From: Dromaius novaehollandiae
Taxonomy: Eukaryota > Chordata > Aves > Casuariiformes > Dromaiidae
Assembly: GCF_036370855.1 (NCBI RefSeq)
Contig: NC_088099.1
Coordinates: 139,936,017-140,000,016 of the forward strand
Direction of reading: 5' to 3'
DNA: 64,000 nucleotides
Shown: positions 1-12,500 of the stretch, piece after piece
Layout: each line of letters begins with the position of its first letter
Numbering within the stretch: position 1 is the stretch's first letter
Made by a program: the position numbers and the translations under genes
The notes under the pieces: model-generated
The model's database searches: none
The model's input: only the letters and a program-made list of their open reading frames with translations
Told to the model about the DNA's origin: nothing

Positions 1-399
1 CCTTTCTGGATTTTATGTTATTTTTTTCTGGTATAAACAAATTCCTCACTGAGAACTAGAATAAAATCTTCAAACTCAATTCATTTGGGATTATTTATAT
101 GTAATTAATTATAGCAAATTGTATTTTGACATTAGCTCCCTTTATCATATATGATTTCTTTGAAAAGTTTCCATCATATTATTCATGTTTTTTTGATTCT
201 CTCTCCTCTTATTTCAGATATTATTGAAGTGCAATTACATTTTGTGAAAAATATGTGCCTATTAATAAATGTAGCTATTACATCCTCTTAGGTAGTTTCA
301 AGACCAAGGGTTATCAAGTTCCAAATTGAAGAATGTGTTCACTGATATCAGCCTGCATGTAAAGTTTAGCAACTTTCCGTGTCTGCTTCTTTTCTGCAG
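1..399 (+). other. End of the intron upstream of visible exon 1
   Basis: AT-rich sequence with no convincing coding exon. It ends in a good pyrimidine tract and CAG acceptor at 397-399, just before exon 1. An earlier acceptor-like TTTCAG near 213-218 leads into a frame that stops within about 10 codons, so I do not call an exon there. The preceding exon, with the start codon, must lie to the left of the window. Confidence 0.6.
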
Positions 400-527
400 A
401 TAAGAGCAAGTGTATCACAACAAGGCAACGTAGTTGTGCTTTTATAAATACTCCATTACCATGTATTAACAAAGCTATTCATCACATTCAAGAGTTAGAA
501 GTAAAGCTGGAGAAATGCTTTCAACAG
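400..527 (+). CDS. CCDC178: CCDC178 exon 1 (visible numbering), conserved N-terminal block
   Basis: This exon is 128 nt. The acceptor is TTTTCTGCAG (ends 399) and the donor is CAG|GTATGT. It starts with 2 nt that complete a split codon and ends on a codon boundary. It encodes visible residues 1-42. The RQRSCAFINTPLPCINK stretch corresponds to an RRRSCALVNIPAPCVNK stretch in human CCDC178, including both cysteines and the PxPC-N-K pattern, and is followed by the start of a helix (HHIQELEVKLEK). This is the most strongly conserved non-coiled block in the window and a main anchor for the identification. Confidence 0.9.
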
Positions 528-3500
528 GTATGTTTGTGGTTGAAAATGGCCAAATGCTAGTACTGTTCTTTATCTTTAAGAGATTCCAGATTACTATGTT
601 GATTTTTATAAAAATTTGAGTAAATGCAGTCTCCAAAACACTGCCTAGCAGGTTCATTTATTAGTCATGGTGTGTTTTTTATCTGTTTACAGTTCTGGCA
701 AGTCAAACTATATTATTAAAATCAATATACCACAATATCATAATGTAATATATTGTAAATATTAGTAATTAATTAGTAGTTAATACACGATAATTCAGAT
801 GCACACAGAGTTGTCAGTGAAGTGGATAGTAAGAAGATCTGATTGCTGCTTGTGCAGACAAGTTATATTTAAATGATCTAGCTCCAGTACTGACAAGTGT
901 GTTGTTATAGCAGCACGTCATGGACATTAGCATAGACTACAGTGTCTTCTACAAACATTGTTAAATGCTCTGCACTAAGATTTCTGCAACTGCAGCATAG
1001 ATACTGTAAGAATCCAGGGTACATGAGCCACGGTCACATCTGAATTTGTGCTGATTAGACCCTCTTATGATACAAAATTCAGTGGCCTATTACACTTTTT
1101 GTTAAGAAACAGAAAAAGTATATATCATCTGAGATGTCTAATGGAGTTTATTTTTTGCTTTTGCAGTATGATCATGTGTTTAAGGAGGAGAAAATACCGT
1201 GGTAAGAATCATACAAAAACAGTTTTGCTTCAATGTCAAATTATTATTTGAGAAGCTAGTCTGACTATAAAATCTGCTCTGTGAACTGTAGGGTTTACTA
1301 AGTTCTCATTTAGAATGCACCTAAAATAAGCATTCTTAGTGTCTGCAGAAGCTAGCTGCTTTGGACATCAAAAGTGCTTATGGAGAATTTCTCATGTCTT
1401 TCCTACTCACTGTTTATTTTACAAAGATTGAAGATGATTTCTGGTCTCAGGCCCCAACCTAAATGATGAATTTCTGTGGGTAAGAGTTGTTAGGTTATTA
1501 AGTACCTGAGAAGGGACACAATTTTAGAAGTATTAAATATGGCGAAGAATCCTTATTTTAGGCTCTCATTCCTTTAAATTTTGAATTGGGAACATGAAGT
1601 TTAAAAATTCTAAAAGTTTCTGCATACTCACTCTAATCTGTATAAACTTCCTCAAACACTTCTGAATACAATTTTCTGAATTTGTATAGAGGTCGAATTT
1701 AATCTCATTTCAACTTGTCTAGAGACTTGTGAGAGGACAAATAATTATGAAACAGAGTAGGAAAAAAATGAATGAAACAGCCACTACATCATAGCATGTA
1801 GTAATAAGACATGATTTTATTCTTTATTCTTCCCTGGTTTTCCTATCCTGCATACTATTTAGATTCTTATTAAATGCATGATTTTTGTGTTTTCAGTGTA
1901 GTTTGTCAGCTATTCACGATTGGTTCAAAAAACTTCTGTGTGTTTTTGAGTTACAAAATTGCTTTGAATAACCTTATAGCATTTGCAACTGGGTAACTTT
2001 AAAGTTACAGAAAAAGAGAGGAGGCAGCTTAAAATAAACACAAAATTTAATTCCTAAATTAAAAATAACAATTTGATGAACTCGTTTATAGATATGTTTG
2101 CACTGGAAATATCTGGAACATACACATAGTTGTTGAAAGTTATAAATTTAAAATGTAATGTTAAAGCACAAAACATACAGTTTTTTTCTAAATTTTACTT
2201 AATGGATGCATGTATTTTGAAATACACTAAATGCTGTTTAGTGTATTTCAAAGCCAAATACTCAGGCTTAGGACCCCAAAAAAGACTACGTGGCTTTAAA
2301 TTGAATTATTTATGAAGCAGACTACATTATGATATAGTTTTAATTATATTCACCTGTTCAAACTCTTCTTTTTAATCTTTGTATCTTATGCACTGAGCTT
2401 GTTGTTGCAGCCTTTTTGCTCAATGTGCCCTGCATTTCCCTGTGTGTTATTACATTTTTTTAAATACTCATGTCAGATATACCTGCTGAGCTATTTTGTG
2501 TTTGCCTACTTACCCAGCTCCTATTTATCAAACTCCTGCTTCTCTGTCTGACTTGGATTCTCCTCCTCCATCGCCAGGTCCCAGTCTTCTTGTCCAATGT
2601 ATTTTATTTCCCACTACTGTTTAGAATTTTTTATTCTATTCCCAATACATTAAGTGTATTTTCCGTTGATCTAGGGAAGCTTCAGTTCTATTTCTTTTGG
2701 TCTGTCTGACATAGGCTTTTTGTCTGTTATTTCTTCATGGAAACTGAATATTTTCCTGGAATGCTTTCAAATACACATTTTCCCATTGTGCATATACGTG
2801 TGATAAAACACTGACTGCAGATTTTTTTTTGTCTTAGCTGCATATGAAGGACCCATATGTGGTCTTTAAGCTGCACATGTGAGCATAAATGGGTGGTGGT
2901 TATCCTTCATCTGCTTGTTCTCAACTCCAGTAGACTGACTAGAGTTTCTTGAGTTCATGTAAGACCTATGATTTGCTTGTGGTGTTCTTGGACTACTTGT
3001 GTTATTTCTTTCTCCCCTCATTTCCAGGTTAAATTTGTCCTGATTCATTTTGACAATGCCCTACTCTTTCCTGCTCTTGAGTCTCAGATTTCAAAAACTT
3101 GTCTGTGTTGGAGACTGATGAAGCATATGCCTTGATCATTTTTCCTTCTTTTGTCCAAAAAACATTGTTGATCCTCAAGTGATGACTTTCCTTAAACTGA
3201 TAAAAGAAACTTGGGAAGAGTAACAACTTATCTACAACAATTTCTCTTTGGCAAATCCTTTGATTTGAGGCCAAAATTGAGGATCTACATAGTAGAAGAT
3301 TTTAAAAAAACCTTGTTTCTCATATTCTTCTGAAAGTGTTTTTGTAAAGAGATGTGAGAAAGGCATTTAAATGGGAATTGTCTAACTAAAAATTATCAAC
3401 TAAGAATTCTTCTGTACCATTAGTGTTTTTTAACAAGTTAATTATTCCATTTAATTAAGCCAGTATTTAAATGTATAAAACTGAAGATAGTAAACTTTTG

Positions 3501-6500
3501 ACTTAAATTGACATTGTTAAATAAATATTACTAAATACAATCTAGAATTTTTTAGTGACAGTTGATTTTATCTACAGGAAAACAGAAAAGGTCAGTGCTG
3601 AATCTAATGAAGATACCTGGTTATCATTATCCACTAGATTGGATTTTCAAGATGCTAATGTATCTTGTAAAGGTAAAAATGTTTCATAATGCTTGGTCTG
3701 AGTTGTAAAGTTACTTACCTCATTAAATATATGCTTTGCATATTTAACAACAAATCCCAGTTGCGTAGTATATGTCTTATGTAAACGATGTGTGCATGTT
3801 TGTATCGTTGTCAATCTGAAAGACATCTAAATTGTAAATGTTATATATAAGTAATATAATAAATTATCCTGTTTGGAAGAAGATAATTTGCATTTCTGTG
3901 TTTAGATTCATACTGTGTTTTAACTTGTGTATGATTCAATCCAGCTAAATTAGTTGTGTTTGGTTGCTGGAAATGCTGGATTTTTTTTTTCCCTTTGGAT
4001 TTCTGTAAAACAAATAAGTGCATCACTGTTACAAGGTATTCATAATGTGTTTTTGATAAAGACCCCCCCCTTTTTTTTTTTTTACGGTTCACACCTTTAT
4101 TCAGAGTATACTTTTTTGAAATACTTTTTAAATATCTTAGAGATTTAGTGTACAATTTTTTTTGGAGCCAATGTACAATCTTTGTAAATAGAGGCTAGAG
4201 ACTATGCTGTCTACAGCAAATTTTGTGATAAAATTTCTGCTGATGGCAGTGAAGCCAGAATTTCACCCCAGATCTTAAACAGTTTTTCTTCCTTTCAGTG
4301 CTTGCAGTTTTTAATCAAAATAATTCAGGGAATTATTAACTGTGGAATTAAAATTGGGATGCACTGTTTGAAGTCTGGAAGTCTGTAGCTTATGTAATTC
4401 ACATTTCTTTTATAGATCAGATCACCAAGTGAGGACAGTGGATGATGAGCTCAAGGCATTTTGTATGGAAATAAATATCTGAGGTGTTTTTGATATCCAG
4501 ATTTCACAGAGTGAAATGTTGACTGTTCACGTGTGTCAATAGTAAAACAGTGTTGTTGAGATATTACACTGAATATTATTAGCACTCCAAAGATTTTAAT
4601 GTAGTCATTGATACTTCCATAGGAAAATAAAATGAAGTAAGAAGTATTTTTTAAAAAAACTGAAATAATTAGGAACTTGTATGATTATTTGCATGATTAC
4701 TTACCCAAACAATGAGACAAAGATGAACATTTTGTACCATCCCTATTGTTACATTTTTGTTGAATACTATGTTTAGAAGGAACTGGAGAATAATGCTACT
4801 GAGTATGCAAGTTCTGTGTTGCAACCTGTGCTTGCTTTGATACATGTGAAGAAGCCCAACTTAATATTGAGAATGAAACTGGAGTAAAGACCATATGCTT
4901 AAGCCTTCATAAAAAAATAATTTGTATTTTTAAAGACAGCAATGTAACTGATTGTGTTTACTGGATACGTGTGAACAGGCCAACTTTGTATTGAGAATGA
5001 AGCTTCAATAAAGAGCATACATTTAAGCTTTCCTAAAAAAAAATGATTAATGTATTTTTAAAGATAGCAAGACTTTAACCTTGAAGCTGGAAACAAAAGC
5101 TTTGCTATTGGAAGTTACTGAGCTAATTAAGCGACTAGATACTCATTGCAAAGAGGCAGAAAAAGCTTTGGAGCAGGAGAAACAGCGAAGGAAAAAGCTA
5201 GGCATGAAACTTGATTGTGTGTCACTTTGGAGGCTTCAGCAGCTCCCTGCAGCCGTGCAAAAAGGTATTGGTATTGAAACTAAGACTATTTGTTGTTTTT
5301 CAGTCAGTTCATTATTAAGAATAAGAATTATGATAAGACTATAGTTGTGTTAACTCTTAATAGGATTTATCTATTAGATATAGATGGATATGGATATATT
5401 AGATATATCTAATAGGATTTATAAATACAGTATTTACTCTTCTGAATCTAGTTTATTTGAATATATTTCCAGAAAAATACCCAAGTGCTGTGGAATAGTT
5501 AAGCATTGTTTAAGAAATAGCTTAAAGAGTGGACAAGACAGTCTGGAGATGACTAGAGATGCTCAGTCTGAGGCAGAGAATGAGAAGTTGGAACAGAATT
5601 GTAAAATAATGCAATTAGGTTAAATCATAGATTAAACCATAAGTTAACAAATAAATGTTATTTTAAGAAAAATTAAAATGTGGTACAATTGAATGTAGCA
5701 CTTAAATATTTAGTAGGAATTGTATGACATATGATTGATATGTCCCTTTAAGTCATAGACTCTGAGGCAGTTTACTGTGGCCTTTTGTGATAAAATTCTA
5801 TTGTGTAGATGCCAGTTAAAAAACAAACAAACAAAAACAAACAAAAAAACGGCAGGGAAAAAAACAGCTATATAGGAACTGTCTCCTGACCAAGAGTTGT
5901 TTCCAGAAGCAATTATGATCTGAAGCTAAATTCTAGGCTTATAGCCTGTTGCTGTAGGAAAGCATGTTCAGAGGAAAGTAATAAACATACATGCGTTGGT
6001 ATTATCTGTTAGTGTAAAATATATCAAATGTCATACACTTCTGTTGACAATATTATATGCTGTAATGCGTAGTTTACTAACTTTTCCAAATTCCCCCTCT
6101 TTTTATTGTTATAGTTTCTTCTGTGGTCTCAATATGAGAAATGCTGATGGCAGTCTTAAAATCTCCTCTTTGTACCTGGGATTGCCTGTTCTCTTGATAT
6201 TTACTCTCCCTTTCTTTGCTCTTGAAACACTCACCGGTCCTTCTCTTACTCTTAGTTCATAAGCATTGCATCCTATTCAACTCTTTTTATTCTTCAAGCT
6301 GTGTTTCTAAAAATAACTTTTGAAAAAACTTTGTGGATATACTTTTTTTGTGAAGAGAGTTGTATATATGTGTGTATATATTTCTCTCTACTCGGCACTT
6401 GTGAGGCCATATCTGGAGTAGTGTGTCCAAGTATGGGCTCCCCAGTACAAGACAGATATGGCTTCACTAGAGTGAGTCCAGCAAAGGGCCACAAAGATTT

Positions 6501-9500
6501 AAGGGGCTGGAGCATTTCTTGTATGAACAGAAGCTGAGAGAGCAGGGACTGCGTAGCCTAGGGAAGGGAAGGCTTGGGGATATCTTACTAGTTTGTATAA
6601 ATAAGTGTGTGTGGGGGGGAATTAGGATGACAGGGCCAGAGTCTTGTCAGTGGTGGCCAATGACAGGGTGAGGAAATTCCACTTGAACACAAGAAAACAC
6701 TTTACTGTGAGGGTGAACAAGCAGTGGAACAGGTTGCCCAGGGAGGTTGTGGAGTCTCATCCGTGGAGATATTCAAAACCCATGGTCCTGGGCAACCTGC
6801 TCTAGCTGACCCTGCTTGAGCAGAGGAGTTGTAGGTCCTTTCCAACCCTGACTATTCTGTGATTGTATGATACAGTTTTGCAACAACAGCTCACCTTGGG
6901 ATTTGTTTGTTTGTTCACTTTTTTTTCCTTTTGGAGAGTATTAATATTGGACTGTATTGCAAATGTGAAAGAAGTATTCTTAAGAATCTCACCCATCTTT
7001 TTATCAAACACAAATTTTTGTAGGCAAAATGAAAATAACACATTAAAATAATTTGTAGTCATATGAAAATAATAAAGCCCTTACTTGAATTGCTAAATAA
7101 CTTAATCCTTTTTGTCCTGTGAAACCTGTACCACCATTATTTATAAAGCTATAGTGAGACACATGCTGGACTGGACTGGATTTAGGAACAACCTGACCTC
7201 CCCCTAAAGCTTGTTCTTCCCATCTGTGCCTTGTCAAACAGATATCCTGTCCCATGCAAGATGTTAAGAGAAACAGATTCCTTCCATCCTAATATTTAAA
7301 CAAGTAAAACACTGTAACAAACAGCGCAGTTTAACAGAGCCCTGCTTACAAGTTTTAATGAATCCAAATGAGAGTGAGTGTAGAGTAAAGCTTCAAATGA
7401 CTGCTAGCTCCTCTGAAAGACTGGAAAGAAACATCATATGATACTCCAGAATAACCCCCCCCAAAAATAAACAGAAGCTAGTCTTTGAAACCACAAAACA
7501 ACTTATGTGAAAAATAATTGTTGAGTACACTTTTTTTGCCCTATGGGGTTGACGCTTTTGAGTTTCAGATCTGTGGCCAGAAGCACTATCCTCAGATGTG
7601 TGTCAGACAAACTTGAGGATTCCAAGAAAATGAACACCAAAGGAAATGGTTACGTATCTTATATTCACATCGTCAAAATGAAAGGGTTTTCTAATGTGAG
7701 AGAAGAATGGAATGAATGTTCTGAAGAAGCTGACAGGAGTCAATTTAACCTGGGATCAGACATAAATAATTTTCTACTTCAGTAGGAGGAGTCTTTTCAT
7801 AACAGAGATATGGACGGTAGAGCAATCAACAGAAGTAATCAGAAATGGTTGGCTGTCTTGGAGAATAGATTCCACAGTAGTGGATTCCTTCTTTTACAGT
7901 AGGGACTCCTCCTGCACAGCAGTTAGAACATCCATTAATTCTGGTACAACAAGTGCTTGAGAACTGTGAATTGTCGTTTGCCAGTATGATTCAAGCTACA
8001 GCCATTTCCTCGCCAACAGAGAATAGCAAACTTTGGCAGACAAGCTCATTTGATCAATGCAGTGTACTGGATTAATGTCATAGTAGGTTAATCACCAAAT
8101 TCTTAACTTTATGAAAGGAAAGAAGGGTATATACACCATCATAATAATGAACCTGTTGTTTTAGATTGTAATATCTCTAAAACTTTTTTTCCTTTGTGTC
8201 CCCGTTGTCCCTCACTGCTTTGAGCTGTTTCACTTTGGCTCGCAATTTGTCTTTAAAGAGAACAAAAGTCTGTTTTTACTTAAAAGAAACTTTAATTTTT
8301 CTTGTCTGATATTCTTAAAAATTCATGAAAGACCACAAACTAAAGCAGACCGCACATTTCCTCAGTAAAAGCTGAAGTTTCACAGCAGTGGGAATTTATG
8401 CTGCAGTATACCAAAGACCCAAAAAGGTCGTAGGGACTGAGTGGTCCTTCCACTCCAGGTACAAAGAAGAGAAGGTACAACATCTTTAGAAATTAGCAAA
8501 TCAACAAATTGTGGCTGCCAATCCACGTATGTATTTCACAGATACGCTAGACAATTTTGACCACTGGCTTTCAGATCTGTAACAATATATAGTCAGTATA
8601 TATTCTTATAATCAGGGAATTTGCAAGCAAAGCATCGAATTTTTAGGCTCTTTCTGCACTGTGGCACCACAATGTTCCCACACATCATGCTTGGTTATTG
8701 TCACTGAGTAATGGATACCTCAAAGGCTGACTAAACTCACTTGCTGGTATCTTCACTTCTGATTTTAAGGCTTTTTTCTTAGTTCTTGTACATGTGCAGC
8801 ACTTCCCATCATGTGCAGGTATTGCATGGCTGTCTCAAGTCTTCCAGTAGACAACCATAAATCTCCCTTTCATTGTCGCAGAAGCTCCTTTCAGTGTTAT
8901 CTTGTAGTTGGTTTGTGGATAGTTTGTTCTTTTATATCCACATGTCTAGTAAAACATTAATTGACTAGAGGAGCAAACAACAGTCAGAATCTTAAAAAGT
9001 AGAAAGAGAAATGCTTTCTTTTATGCTGTGTTGGGCTGGCAGATTATCCTTTTCTTTGTAATGGAAGCAAGTGATTTCTCAAGAAATCGAGGTTCATAAC
9101 GTTTTTCAGAGCAAGCCACACTGATGTTAATAAACTTGTTTCGGGTCACCTAAGGCTTGGTGTGCTACCCAAAAGCAGCATTTCTATTTATGGACTGCTA
9201 AGCTTGTAGGGAAGAATAAATACAAATACTCTGTTAATGATAGTAGGTGAATCCCTGGCAAACTCTGGTTGTTGAGAAGTTTTAGAAGGCGAAAATATCT
9301 CTGCAGCAGCATACTTCCACTGTTAGAGATTCAGTGGTCGGTGTGCCTTCACTAAACTGGTTTTCATATGATTGATAACTGTTTCTGTTCTGAAGCATAG
9401 TCTTCCCCTTTCAGTCTATTATATATTTCTCAGACTGAGAGCAGCAGAGCAGTGTTTACAGCTGTTCCAGGAATAGGGCCTCAGAGAATGTCAGTCCCAT

Positions 9501-12500
9501 CCTCTTGTCAATCCTGTTGGCCACTTCCTTGCTGCCTTGTTTGGATGCGGTGAAACGGGAAACTGTAGGCTCCATCACAGTATCCTGCCACATGTCTTTA
9601 TTACTGTGGTGATAAACTAAAATTAGAGGTGATGGGAAGCCGGTTAATATTCCTAAATACTAATTAGCAAAGCATAGCAGTGATTTGTCTGTAGTCTTAC
9701 TATGGTTTTAAGAATGGTGCTGGATGCCAAAATGAAGTTGAAGATGGAGAGAGAGAAGTTGCATAATTTGTATATTCCTGCATGTAAAATAACTGTCAGT
9801 ACTCTGGTGCACATAATCCTGACTTCTTTGGCAAATACCTCGCAATCCGGAGAGTGATGACAGTGCAAGAGCCTTTCATAACTGTGTGTACTTAAGGTAA
9901 ACACTCAGTGAAACACAGTATATAATGGAGGCAAGCCTGAACCAAATGCTGTTTTTTCTTGCCCAGAAAGGCAAAATGTCAGACAGTGCACATCCTTGAC
10001 AGTGTATGGGAATAGTAATTTTTTTTTTTTAACCAATGGCTAATTGTTATCTTGGAAACTGGAAACCTGCTTTAAGGTGTTACCTGCTTCCAAAGATTGC
10101 TGTTCTGCTTTGGAAGGACAATATGTGATGCACTGAAAACAGTGGCACTTTTTCATCACTTTTTTGAAGAAGAGGACCTTGAATAAAGTTCATCAGAATT
10201 AAAATTTATAATTAACACATTTTCAATTCTGATAATGCATGCAATGATACAATATTAAAAAAAAAACAGCAGGAGGTTTGGGTGTAAAAATTCTCAGCTC
10301 TCCTCTCTTGATTTATTAGTGGACTATGGCAGTATGACAATGTGTTCTTGAAGGAAATTTGTCATTTTTTGAAGATTATAATATTGTATAGTATTATATA
10401 TGAGACAAAAATTATGCCAAATAAAGGGAAAAAACCCTCAGGGATGTTGTAATTATCCCTAATCTAAGTATTACAAACCCAGGAGATTCTTAATTAAGAG
10501 TTTGCATGACTTATTCTGAGTAGACACTGGATCCTGTTATTTCTTCAGACTTCTCTTGTTTTCCATTATTGCTAGCTCCTGCTGCACTTATGTCCTGTAA
10601 CACATTCAGATAACTGCAATGGCATAACCCATCCTCAGAACTTACCTTCTCTAAAATAAAACAACAATCGAATGTAAAACCCATTTTATCCATCCTAACG
10701 TTAGACATCCCTTTGTACAAGAAAAAAAGCTACTTATTCATATAATGTCCTTGTATGAAATAATGAAATTTACATGTTTGTGATTTATGACTTGTTAACA
10801 GAGCAGAATTTCTTGACTGTTAACAGATGGCATTAGATGTTCCACAGCTACTTCTCAGAACTAGAGAGTCTTTTTTTTCAGTAAAATGTTCTTATGTCTC
10901 TCAAATTTATAGTGAAGTTTACTTCAGTTGAGACGTTCTCTGAAGTTTTCTTATCTGATAATCTTAGTTTACTTTTCCTAGTTGGATACTAATACTTTTC
11001 CCACGTAGAGCATTATCTGCTGCAGGATTATTAGGACATCAGCTGTAATGAGCTTTTTTTTCTGAGCATGATAAAATTATATGATGTCTTTTGAAATATA
11101 TCTCACAGCAATAAATGTTGTAGTCATGTATTTTCTTTGTACGGGCCCTAGGAAATTTACGCCAAAGTAAGAAAAGTAAATCCAATAAACTGAATTAAGT
11201 ACGCTGTACTTCTGTATGGCAACATGAATATGTTTTGTTTGCTGGCTTTGAATTTGTATCTTTAGTTTAGCTTTCTTAAAGCCACGTTCTGTTCAGGAAT
11301 TCCCTGAAATGAAAATAGTTGGCATATGAGAGAATATCAGGAGGAAGTATTGTATATACTTACCCTGTTCTTCCTCTGCATCCTCGTATGTCTACTGCTG
11401 GATACCAGGAAGCTCAGTATAGCTGTTCTTGTGTTAAAATAACCTCTTCTAGATGTGCCTTAAGGCTAGATGTTTCAATTTCCTTTATAAAAACAAAAAC
11501 ATCCCTCACTTTGAAGATTTGCTTGAATGATATACTGAAATTGGGTTTCAGAACAGTTCCACTGTTAATGCCGAATTTGGTGATACCTTTTGTGACCAGT
11601 GTCCTCTGTTGGCCTTTAAAGTAGTTTACAGCAAAATTTTGCAAGTCTTAAATACTTAGTATTGTATCAGCATATTTCATAATCTCATTAAGTATTCATA
11701 GTGTCACTCAGCTACTCACATTTTGTTATGCTAATTATCTTTTTAACAGAATATGAAACACATACTCAAGATATGTTGGAGCTACAATGGCATTTTGATT
11801 GTAAAAGCCGCCAGTTACAACAGGTAGAAAACCAAGTACTTAAGATAGAAACAGTCAACAGAAAGATTCAGGAGGATATAGACTTCATGAAGAAACACAG
11901 CCCTCTGCTGGAAGAAAAGCTGAATCTAGAAGGTGAAGCTATGAAGGATGTGTTATTGGCTTATGGAAAAGTAAGTACAAATAGTATAAAGATGTTTCTA
12001 CTAGAATCTTTCCACTAAATAGGTGCAAGCAACTTCAGAAAGCAGTGATCTTTTGGTAGGACCAAAGTCTGTTTTAAATGCTGTACACAAAGACTGTGAA
12101 TTGTGTGCCTCTACTGTTTTATACAGGAGCTCAGTGCAGACAGAATCTGGGGAAGGTAATGCTGTTGATTTTTAATAAACATCTCCTAAGCATATATGGT
12201 ATACAATTCTAACTTTATAAGTTGATTGTGTTTGGGGTTTTTCACAGGAACAGTAGAAGGCATTTATCTGTTTTGTGCACAGATTATTCTCAGATTTCTC
12301 TGTGGGATATGGAGATCCTAGACCCTTTCAAAGAAAAAGTTACAAGATTTAATTATTTTTCAAGTGTTCATGTACATTTTTTTTCCTAATTTATTTGTTG
12401 AAATAATTAATGCCTAATGTGGAAAATATCAGACTGAACAATCAAGGTGTAACAAAGCTGTAGGCTGTTTAAAATTGATGTCTAAAAAGGAGAGCTATAG

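Larger units (their letters stand above)
5265..11749 (+). other. Intron 4, 6485 nt
   Basis: Phase 1 intron, GTATTG...TTTTTAACAG. It holds a (CAAA)n-type tract at 5818-5850 and the CR1 3' end at 6384-6872. Between about 6.9 and 11.7 kb I recognise no element. Small open frames there (for example plus 11319-11624 and minus 9653-9904) look accidental. Confidence 0.75.

Noticed and set aside
5371..5415. Inverted repeat CTATTAGATATA / TATATCTAATAG just after exon 4
   Set aside because: Short and made of low-complexity AT sequence, so it is expected by chance in this composition.
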